DNA of 64,000 nt from Closterium sp. NIES-65. Its lineage: Eukaryota; Streptophyta; Zygnematophyceae; Desmidiales; Closteriaceae. Under the pieces are notes generated by a model that saw only the letters and a list, made by a program, of their open reading frames with translations, was not told where the DNA came from and searched no databases. This document shows, piece by piece, positions 48,277 to 58,600 of this stretch. The position numbers and the translations under genes are program-made. Location: contig CANXME010002048.1 of NCBI GenBank assembly GCA_948144175.1, positions 1-64,000 of the forward strand, written 5' to 3'. Position 1 is the first letter of the stretch, and each line of letters opens with the position of its first letter.

Positions 48277-51072
48277 ATGGCGGGCGCGACAGAGAGGCGG
48301 GTGCTGATTATGGGCGACGGTGGCTCTCCCGTCGGGGCGGCCATGGGGGAGCGCGCGGGGGGCGGGCGGCAGCACGTGCTGCATCTGGCGCACCCGAAAA
48401 CAGGCGCGTCGCTGGCGGGGTCGAGATGGCGCGTGGGGAGTAGGGGCGCGTGTGGCCGTTGGGAGGGGAGGGGAGTGCGAGGGGGGATGTGCCAGCAGGT
48501 AGTCTCGCCATGCGCCATGCGCCATGCGCTCACATCGCATCCATCGTGCCCTTGTGCGCACGTGCGCCCTGCCCCATCCCCCCCCGCCCCATGCGTGTGC
48601 GTGCGTGCGTGCGCGCGTGCGTGCGAGCAGGGGCGGCGGCGTGCTACATGCAGCAGGGCGGCGCGGTGTTGGAGGTGGCGTGGTTCAAAGACGCGCTCTC
48701 CTCGTGGCTGCTGGGGGACTCCGTGCTCCAAGGTGCTGTGCATGGGGCATGGGTGGGTACATGGGGCATGGGTGGGTACATGGGGCAATGGGGATGGTAA
48801 GGGCTAGCTGGGGACACAGAGGCAGTGATGGGTGTGATGGTGTGATGGCAGGGAGTGGCAGACGCACATGGATCCCGCTCTGCTGCTTCACTGCTTCCAT
48901 GCGTCCCATGTCTGGAGCATGGTGGCTGGGGACGTGTTCACATCTGTGTCTGTATGGCATGTGGTGGCATGGCATGGCATGTGGTGGCATGGCATGGCAT
49001 GTGGTGGCATGGCATGGCATGTGGTGGCATGGCATGGCATGTGGTGGCATGGCATGGCATGTGGTGGCATGGCATGGCATGTGGTGGCATGGCATGGCAT
49101 GTGGTGGCATGGCATGGCATGTGGTGGCATGGCATGGCATGTGGTGGCATGGCATGGCATGTGGTGGCATGGCATGGCATGTGGTGGCATGGCATGGCAT
49201 GTGGTGGCATGGCATGGCATGTGGTGGCATGGCATGGCATGTGGTGGCATGGCATGGCATGTGGTGGCAGATGGCAGTCTATTCATGGCGACGCCCATTG
49301 ATGCTGCCTTCATGCTCCTGCCCATCCTCAATAAGAGCAGGATGAAGGTACTCCCACACACCCATCCCTCCCTCTCACCCACCTCTCCATATCACCCACC
49401 CCTCCCTCTCACCCACCTGAGCCATTCATTCAGCGCAGCCACTCATATCCACGTGGCATCACCCTCTCGTTGCATCCATGGTGCTGCACCCCGCACCTTG
49501 CATTGTGCCTTGACGCGTGGGAGGAAGAATATGACCCTTGCACCCGCCGTGTCTTGCACCCGCCGTGTCTTGCTCACCCCACTGCTTCACCTCCACTGTC
49601 CTCTTGCCCTCCTCCCTCCTCCCTTCCCCCCACCTCTTGCTTCTCTGCCCCATGCCCCATGCCCCATGCCCCATGCCCCATGCCCCATGCCCCATGCCCC
49701 ATGCCCCATGCCCCATGCCCCATGCCCCATGCCCCATGCTCCATGCCCCATGCCCCATGCCCCATGCTCCATGCCCCATGTCCCATGCTCCATGCCCCAT
49801 GCCCCATGCTCCATGCCCCATGCCCCATGCTCCATGCCCCATGCCCCATGCTCCATGCCCCATGCCCCATGCCCCATGCCCCATGCCCCATGCCCCATGC
49901 CCCATGCTCCATGCCCCATGCCCCATGCTCCATGCCCCATGCCCCATGCTCCATGCCCCATGCCCCATGCCCCATGCCCCATGCTCCATGCCCCATGTCC
50001 CATGCTCCATGCCCCATGCCCCATGCTCCATGCCCCATGCCCCATGCTCCATGCCCCATGCCCCATGCTCCATGCCCCATGCCCCATGCCCCATGCCCCA
50101 TGCCCCATGCCCCATGCTCCATGCCCCATGCCCCATGCCCCATGCTCCATGCCCCATGCCCCATGCTCCATGCCCCATGCCCCATGCTCCATGCCCCATG
50201 CTCCATGCCCCATGCCCCATGCCCCATGCCCCATGCCCCATGCTCCATGCCCCATGCCCCATGCTCCATGCCCCATGCCCCATGCTCCATGCCCCATGCT
50301 CCATGCTCCATGCCCCATGCCCCATGCCCCATGCCCCATGCCCCATGCTCCATGCCACACACACGCTGCAGAAGGAGGGGTCAGACAGTGAAGGAATGTT
50401 CAGATCACTGGATGAGATCTGCACCGTTGATGGATTCCCATCCTACGGCTGGCTGCAGTCGCAGGGAGTTTGGGATCCCGTTCTCCCTCTCATCACCGAC
50501 ATCAGAGGTGCCCCCCGCCCTCTCATGTCCCTCGCCCTCGCATTCGCCCTCTCATGTCCCTCGCCCTCGCATTCGCCCTCTCATGTCCCTCGCCCTCGCA
50601 TTCGCCCTCTCATGTCCCTCGCCCTCGCATGCCCCTCTCATGCCTCTCACGTCTTACGGCTCACATGTCGTCCACTTTGACCTCCACCCCTGCCTCTTGC
50701 CTTCCCACACCAACTGTTCCTTTGATGCGTGTCTGTGCTACCTGGTGTGGTGCTGTGCGGTGCTGCAGAGGTGGGCAGCTCACGGTTCTACAGGCTGAAT
50801 GACAGCCGGGTGTTGGCGTGGCTCACATGCAAGGTGCGTGGAGGGTAATCCGTTCAACCGCCGCATCTGCTGCTGCTGCCGTGACATCCACATTCTCTGC
50901 GCTCTGCTCTCCAGTCTGCTCCTCTTCTGCCCCCCTCCCCAACCTGCATCACCCCGGCCCGCACGGCACCAGGTGGCGGCGCTCAAGGCAGCGCTGAGGC
51001 AGCACGGGGAGGCGCCGGTGAGAGGGCTGCCAGACCCCGACCTGGGTGGGTGAAGGGCTGCCTGCCTGCCTT

Positions 51073-51105
<33 letters not shown>

Positions 51106-51947
51106 GGGTCGTGATGTTCTCTCTGCTGCGTGCTTACGTGACTGTTCTCCCTAATTTCAGCCTGTAGGACCCGACTCTCCCTAACTTCTCTCCCACACAT
51201 CAAGCCTGCTTCCCATAGGGCCTGCTGTGCATCTTGCTGCTGCTTCTCCCCTCGCCCCACCTTACACATCCCCCCTGACCTTCTCCTCCCTCCATGTGCG
51301 CACAGAGGCATACGCGGTGGGGCTGCTGGGCGAGTATCTGCCCGCCTCCTTCCACGCTGCCCTCTGCCGCCACCTCTCCATCAGGTCAGTGCCGCCCACG
51401 CTCCTCACATGCCCTCTTCACACACTTTTCTTCTGCTGCCATGCCGTCCCCTCTCTCCTCGCACACCTCCACATGCCACCCTCTGTCCCTATCTCCTCCC
51501 CCACCCACCCGCTCCACACTCGCCGTCCACGCTGCATGTGCCGCTGGCTGCTGTGTGGCGTGCGTGGGGCAGTGAGGGCGAGGTGAAGCAGAGCCAGCAA
51601 GGGGGGCAATGCCTGGCCAGCCCACCTGCCGCTGCCACTCAACCCAAGGTGCCATATGCCCCAGCTGCTCGCCTGCGCCCTCTTTACCTGCGCTCACGTT
51701 TTCCCTCTCTTCTGCATCTACGGAACGGAACCTTGCTGTGCCTTCATGCTTTGTCCTGAGGATAAACCTCGGCCTCGCCATATTGCCCATCTCCTGCCTC
51801 GCATTGCATGTCTTATGTCAGGTGTCCTCCACACCACCCAGTGCTGGGAAGCCGGGCTCCTCCAATTCAAACCAACGGGGCAAGAAGGCGCTTAAAGCCC
51901 AACCAGGCGATCGAAAAATCACCTCCTTTTTTGGAAGGAATAGATAA
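48277..51947 (+). CDS. RNASEH2B: Ribonuclease H2 subunit B, 9 exons, 286 aa
   Basis: Exons: 48277-48403, 48631-48732, 49271-49347, 50372-50507, 50769-50833, 50973-51045, 51306-51384, 51573-51648, 51822-51947 (861 coding bases, phases agree). The N-terminus RRVLIMGDGG and LHLAHPKTG, then LEVAWFKDALSSWLLGD, ATPIDAAFMLLPIL, FRSLDEICTVDGFPSYG and SSRFYRLNDSRVLAWLTCKV follow the RNase H2 B subunit in order. The C-terminus ends DRKITSFFGRNR, a PCNA-binding-like motif as in animal B subunits. The protein supports the A-C catalytic complex that removes ribonucleotides from DNA in the nucleus. Exon 1 ends at a GC donor (ACAG|GCGC) if family spacing is kept; a GT donor further on would add residues. 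Introns 2-4 hold tandem arrays. Confidence 0.92.
48961..49270. repeat. 20-bp array ending at the exon 3 acceptor of RNASEH2B
   Basis: Fifteen nearly perfect copies of GTGGTGGCATGGCATGGCAT, then GTGGTGGCAG, whose AG is the 3' splice site. The acceptor is thus a one-base variant of the repeat unit. Confidence 0.95.
49649..50356. repeat. Heptamer array CCCCATG/CTCCATG in RNASEH2B intron 3
   Basis: About 100 copies of a 7-bp unit. CTCCATG replaces CCCCATG irregularly, often every third unit, which gives a local 21-bp period. A TCCCATG variant occurs at two places (about 49790 and 49996), a sign of segment duplication of about 200 bp. Confidence 0.95.
50508..50640. repeat. 29-bp minisatellite in RNASEH2B intron 4
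   Basis: Four copies of a unit containing CCTCTCATGTCCCTCGCCC begin within ten bases of the exon 4 donor. The last copy is truncated to GCATGCCCC. Confidence 0.9.
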
Positions 51948-52619
51948 TGTGGAAACCCAACAGGATTATCATGTATGTTGTATTATTATATTTCTCATGC
52001 GTTACCGATGCCGGTACTAAAGCGGATTCCTCACGAAACTGTTGGGCCCACGTCGATTTGCCCGAGGCTGACGTGTGCATCCATTGCTGGCCATTCCTGA
52101 CGAGCCACTTCAACGTGTCCTCTGGTCTCCCGTTCTGCACCACCACCCATGCCATTCCATCTCCGTCAGTATGACTCTCGCGCACACCATCACAGCACTC
52201 GCACGCGATCACTGATCACATCCGCGCCTCTCCATCCTCGCTGCTGATAGAATCCCCGCCGCCACCAATCGCGCTCGCGCCCACGCTGCTCTCTTGCGCC
52301 GCGCCTTCTCGCGCATCTCGCTCCACACCTGCGGCGGCGCGCCGCCATCTCGCGTCGCCCCCCCGCATCCCACTCGCCGCTTGAGTTGGCGTAGCCATGC
52401 GCCCATCCGCGCGCCCTGGAGACGCAACTGGGCTTAGAGGTATTTTGCACGCCGCCATCCCGCGTCGCCCCCCCCAATCCTACTCGCCGCTGGAGAGGCG
52501 ACTGGGCTTAGAGGGTTTTCGTACGCCGCCATTCCCAAAACCACATGGCAAATAGTTGGAATTGCTAATTGGATTAGTTGGCAATTAGTTGGATTATCGT
52601 GGTTTGCTAATTGTGTCGC
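51948..52619. other. Intergenic region, RNASEH2B to SGR2-like gene
   Basis: About 670 bp with no supported gene. It holds the 3' UTR of one plus-strand gene and the promoter of the next. A roughly 75-110 bp direct repeat (GCCGCCATCTCGCGTCGCCC at 52340 and GCCGCCATCCCGCGTCGCCC at 52453, each followed by ACTGGGCTTAGAGG) and an AT-rich GGATTAGTTGG repeat at 52560-52600 lie before the start codon. Confidence 0.6.
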
Positions 52620-55600
52620 ATGGCATCGCATGGTGTCATGGCGACGTCGCATGACGCCACCGCTGCTGGCGCTCCACCCCGCCAGCCCTCTCTGCCCCTC
52701 GCACCCGCGAATTCCCCTCTGCGCTCCTCCCACGCGGCCGCTGCCGCTTCCGGCGCAGCCCGCACTTTCTCCCCCCCGCTCTCCGCGCGCCACTCCGCGC
52801 CCCACCATGCGCGCCACCCGCCTCCCCCCAGTAACCTTCCGCAGCTCTCGCGCGCCTCCTCCTCCGTCTCCTCCTCGCTCCCGCGCTCCGCGCTCTCCTC
52901 CCCCGCGTCCTCCGCGCTGCACCTCCCCGCCATCCCCTCGCTGCAGTCCCTCCCCTCGCTCCGCTCCCTCTCCTCCTTCTCCTCCGCGCACACCTGCGCG
53001 GGCTGCTCCTGCGCGGGGTGCGCGGGGGGCAGCGCGGCGGGGGGCACGCGGAGCCCGTCGGACGGGGGGGAGGTGCGCTGGTACTTCAGCAAGGGGCACT
53101 TAGTCAAGGGCGGTGAGCGCATGTGGGTGGGGGGAGGGCGGTAGGTGCAGCGCAAGGGGAAAAGGAGGATTGCAGTGGGATGAGTGGAGTGGGCATGTGA
53201 GACCATATGGGGCTGTGCTTAATGCATGCTGTGCTTAATGCATGCTGTGCTTAATGCATGCTGTGCTTAATGCATGCTGTGCTTAATGCATGCTGTGCTT
53301 AATGCATGCTGTGCTTAATGCATGCTGTGCTTAATGCATGCTGTGCTTAATGCATGCTGTGCTTAATGCATGCTGTGCGCTCATGCTTTGCCATGACTTT
53401 CTACCTTCCCTGCCCCCCCTGCTCTCTCTTACTCTGTGTGTGTGTGCCTGTGGGCATGCGCCCATGTGAGCAGCGGTGGCAGCAGCGGTGCCGCACGCCA
53501 TAGTGGCCTCCTCGGCTGACTTTCTGCGCTTCAGTGCACGCGACTCACACGCCCTCGAGACTGCCTTCCGCCAGGTGACTGCCTTCCGCCAGGTGACTGC
53601 CTTCCGCCAGGTGTGTGCGCCTTGTATGCCCGCTTCCCTCGCCTTCTCCCCCACTTCATGCATGCGCCCGCCCCGTGCTGCCCACACCCTTGCACCGTAT
53701 CTCACCGCTCTCTGCCCCCTCCCACCCCTGCACACCATGCCGCATCACACCAGCGCGAGGAGGAGCTGCTCACGCTGTGGTGGAAGGAGTATGCCGACGC
53801 CGCAGTGGGGCCCGCGCCAGGTGGCGTGCCGCCATTGGTGGCCCCTCTGCTGTCGTCCGATCGCATCCGTCCGTGGCAGATCGCCGCCCCCCTCAGGAGC
53901 AAGAGAAGGCGGCGGGGAGGGTGGGGGCGAAGGCGGGAGAGGGAGGAAGAGAGGCAGGAGAGGGAGAGGGAGCAGGAGAGGGAGAGGGATAAAGAGAGGG
54001 AACGCGAAATGGCGAAGGAGAGGATGAGGGAATGGAGGAGGCAGGAGGCTAGGCGGCACGAGGGGGAGGTGGAGAAGGGCGAGGGGCTGTGGGCGGATGT
54101 GCAGGAGGAGGAGGCGGAAGGGGCGGAGGGGGAGGAGGGGGAGGAGGGGAGGGAAGCAGAGGAGACGGAGAGGAAGGGCGAGAGAGGGAGGGCAGGGGAT
54201 GATGGTGAGCGGGGAGCGTGGAATGATGGCAGGCCAGGCGATGCAGGGAGGCAGGGAGGGGAGGAGGGGGAGGACGAGGAAGGTGGGGAGGAGAGTGAGG
54301 GGGAGAGTGAGGAGGGCGAGGAAGAGGCGATGGGGGTGGTGGTCAAGGGGGGCCTCTATGAGGTGCGTTCCCTGCCTGCCCCCCCTCACAGTGTGCCCAC
54401 TGCATGTGCCCACTGTGCTGTTCCACACGCACTCACATCAGTTGTGTGCCTTCGCAAGGAACGATCCCTCTCTCCATGCTTATCTACCATCCCTCCCTCC
54501 CTCTCTTTTCTTCCAACCTTTCCCACCTCCCTCTCTCGCCCTCGCCCCCAGGTGGACCTGGGTCGGAGGCGGTCGTATGCGGTGTACTGGGAGGGGGAGG
54601 ACCGCCGCGTGCTGCGAGGGCTGTGGTTCGGCAAGGGGAAGGCGCAGCTGACGTGGCAGCCTCTGAGGGAGGACGTGGCAGAACAGCTGGAGGAGGCCTA
54701 CAGGAAGCGGGTGAGCAGGAAGGGGAGAGCGGGAGATAAGGGAGGGAGGGGAGAGGATGGAATCAAGCTCATTCCATCCCTCTTATTATTTGTCACTCGC
54801 TCTCTTGCCTCCCTGCTTCCTGACCCCTCTTCCCACCGCTTTCAACCCTTCCATCTGCTTGTCTCCCCCTGCGTGGCAGGTGTGGCGGCGGAGGTGGTTC
54901 CAGCCGTCAGGGCTGTTCGCCGCTAGAGTGCCCATTTCTGGCGCCGGCGAGGTGAGTGCTGACCGCTGCACATGGATGGGTAAGGGGTGTGGTGAGCAGG
55001 AAGAGAGCTTACCGTTTTTTACTGGGGTTTGCATGTGTGCATGTGCATGGTAGACTGGCGCTGCTTCTCAGCGTACCCAACCATGTGCATGCCTGACCCC
55101 CTCACGCTCTCACTCCCTCTAACCCTCCCACCTCTCACCACACCCCCTTCCCCAATGCCAGGGAGTGAGCGCACTGTTCACGGGGGACGACAGCAGCTGG
55201 CAAGCGCAGCTGTTGGTGGAAGGAACGCTGCTCTTCTCCTCGCCGCTGCACGCCATGGCCCTGCGCAGAGGCTTCCTGCCTCCTGCCTCCACCGCCGCCG
55301 CTCAGGTTAGTGCGAGCGAGGTGGACGTGGAAGAGTTGTTGAACTGTTCCTTTTAGCGCAGTGGCCCATCTACTCAACCTTCTTCTCCACCACACTTGCA
55401 GTTCCCGTTCTTTCCATCCGTGCCACCTTGTTCTTTCCATCCGTGCCACCTTGTTCTTTCCATCCGTGCCACCTTGTTCTTTCCATCCGTGCCACCTTGT
55501 TCTTTCCATCCGTGCCACCTTGTTCTTTCCATCCGTGCCACCTTGTTCTTTCCATCCGTGCCACCTTGTTCTTTCCATCCGTGCCACCTTGTTCTTTCCA

Positions 55601-58600
55601 TCCGTGCCACCTTGTTCTTTCCATCCGTGCCACCTTGTTCTTTCCATCCGTGCCACCTTGTTCTTTCCATCCGTGCCACCTTGTTCTTTCCATCCGTGCC
55701 ACCTTGTTCTTTCCATCCGTGCCACCTTGTTCTTTCCATCCGTGCCACCTTGTTCTCGCCTTGCCTCGCCCCGCTTTGACCCCCCCTCTCTCCCCCTATC
55801 TCTCGCTGCGTGGCAGCAGGAGGACGAGCAGCAGGTGAAGGAGGAGGAGCTGGACGACTACTGCTCCATGGTGGGTTTTATGAGTGCTGCATGTGTATGG
55901 CATGGATGGTATGTATGGCACGTATTTCATGGATGGATAGACGCACCCCGTCATGGATGGATAGACGCACCCCGTCATGGATGCTTACCTCTCTGCTGCT
56001 TCGCACCCATAATTTAGGCTCTAGCCAACTTCCGCCTTCCCATTCCCCTTCCTCCACTCCCCCTCACCTCTCCCCTCCCCCCCCCCACCAGGTGCCGGTG
56101 CAGCACGTGGTGTTCATGGTGCACGGGGTGGGGCAGCGCCTGGAGTCGGCGCACCTGGTGGATGACGTCACTGCCTTCCGCCACCACGCCGCGCAGCTCA
56201 GCCACTCGCACCTCACCGCCCACCAGCGCCTGCAGCAGCGCTGCCTCTTCATCCCCTGCCAGGTGCCCCCCTCTCCCTGCCAGGTGCCCCCCTCTCCCTG
56301 CCAGCCAAGCCACCATCGCTCCTCACACCCGTGTTTCTCTTCATGATGCAGCGCCCAAACACTCTCTGCCTCATTCCCCCTCACCTCTCTTCTCCCTTAC
56401 TGTCCACCTCCCTGCCTTTCACTCCCCTCTCCCCGCATGTGCATGTGTGCATGTGCATGTGTGTATGTGCATGTGTGTATGTGTATGTGGATGTGGATGT
56501 GCACGGGCGGGCACCAGTGGAGGAGGGGTATGGCATTGGCATCAGAGGCGGTGGTGGAGGGCATAACGCTGGAGGGCGTGAGGGCGCTGAGGGACGCCGT
56601 GAGCGCCACGGTGCACGATGTGCTCTACTACATGAGCCCTGCCTACTGCCAGACCATCATCCACTCGGTCCGTGCATGCACCGCACTGCACTGCACACGC
56701 TCGCCAGTGCTCTGAAACCTGCTGTTGCTACTACTGCCTCTGCTGCCAGTCTTTTGCATCCGCTTCTTGATCGCCTGCCTGCATTGATTCATCATTCAAA
56801 ATTTCGTTCACTCTCTCCCATCTCTCCTCGCCTCCCCCATGCCCTCCCCCCAGCTGACCTCCTCACTCAACCGCCTGTACCGCAAGTTCAAGAGGCGCAA
56901 TCCGCTCTTCAGCGGGCGCGTGTCGGTCTTTGGCCACTCGCTGGGCTCCGTGCTGCTCCACGACATCCTCTGCCACCAGCCGCCCCTCCCGCCCCTGCTG
57001 CCCCTGCTGCCGCCGCCGCTGCCCCACTCGCTGCTTCCGCCGCCGCTGCTGGCAGATGGTAGAGGCCTGGGAACGATGCAGCGAGGCATGGGGAAGGCAG
57101 GGGACGATGGGGGATGGGAGGATGGGGAGGGGTGGAGTGAAAGTGAGGGTGCAGAATCGCCTGTGGCTGTCTCTGTGCCTGACCCATCCATGGTTCCTGC
57201 ACGTGGTGGGAATCTGCTTGCACTTGCTCCTGAACGCCTTCCTGCTGCACTCGAACCTGTGTCACCTGCACCGGAGCCTGAACCTGCACTTGAGTTTGTA
57301 TCTGACGTTGCACCGGCACCTGTGGCTGTGGCTGTGCCCGAGCCAGCAGCACCACCTGAAGCATGTGGAGACGCGCCTGTGCCCCTAGATGGGTGCACAC
57401 CTGTTTCGCTACGGCCTCTCCCTGCCTCCACCGCTGCCAGCCCGGCCGTGCCTCAAAGCCCCACGCACAGTGGCAGGGATGGCAGCAGCCACTGGGGGGA
57501 TGCGTGCATGCAGGTTGCAAACCGGGCAATGGACAGTGGAGGAGTGAAAGGGGTCGAGGCGAAAGCAGAAGCGGAGGGGGAGGGTGGTGCAGTGGGGGAG
57601 CAGGGAACGGGCTGGGAGGAGGGGGAGCGAGTGCAGGGAGGGGGTGGGAGTGATGGGCAATCAGAAGCAGGTGTGGGGGTAGGGCCGAACACAGAGACAG
57701 CAGAGCAGTTGTGGCACAAGGTGAGAGGCGCTGTGTGTGGGGGGGGACTGCAGTGCGCTGCGTGTGAGTTGTGCCACCATTGCCTCAACTCCCACTCACT
57801 CCTCTCATCCCCTTGCACCCAACACCTCTCCACCTTCCCTCCCCACGACACCGTTTCTCATTACCCTCTTCCCCTCCCCTCCCCTCTTGCCCCCCTCAGC
57901 TGGGCGAGCTGCAGAGGGAGGTGGACGCGTGGCGGGCCGCCTTCCACCACCTCGCCTCCTCGCTCCCGCACGTGCCGGCTGCCCGCCCTGCATCCCCCTC
58001 GCCATGCGCCCACCACACTGCTCCCCCATGCCATCGCGCCTCTCCTCCGTCCCGCGCCTCTCAGCCCCTGCACGCCCCTGCTTCCACCCTCCCTCTCTTC
58101 GCTCTGCCACCCGCCCCTCCCCCTCTCCTCCTCCCAACGCCACCAGCACCACCAGCACCATCAGCACCATTGCCTGCGTGTCCTCCCACCAGTCAAGCCA
58201 CCAGCCCTGCCACTCCGCCTGTGCAGCCCGCCTCGCCCGCTCTGCCATCCACCCCTCCCCACTGCCCCTCCAGCAGCCCCTCCTTGAGCGTTCCTTCTCG
58301 TGCCTCTGCCAGCTCTCTTGATGCTGCCCCTGCCGGCAATGTATGCGTGGTGGGCTGTGGTGACACACTGAAGGGGGACGGGGGTGAAGGCAGCATAGAC
58401 AGCCGGGCAGAGGCGGGAGGGGGGGAACAGGTAGCAGGAGCACGGGAGAAGGCGAAGGATGAGGAGGGTGTGGTTGTGGGGGCATGCGGAGGGGAGGGGC
58501 GAGGAGGTAGGAAAAGGAAGGGCAGTGGCGGAAGGGAGGGAGGTGGGAATGGTGGAGGGGGTGTGTGGAGAAGAGGAGCGGGTGCAGTGGAGGAGGCAGC

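Noticed and set aside
48868-50680. MPHAPC and GAWGMGH type proteins of several hundred residues
   Set aside because: They are translations of the 20-bp and 7-bp intron arrays of RNASEH2B, on either strand.
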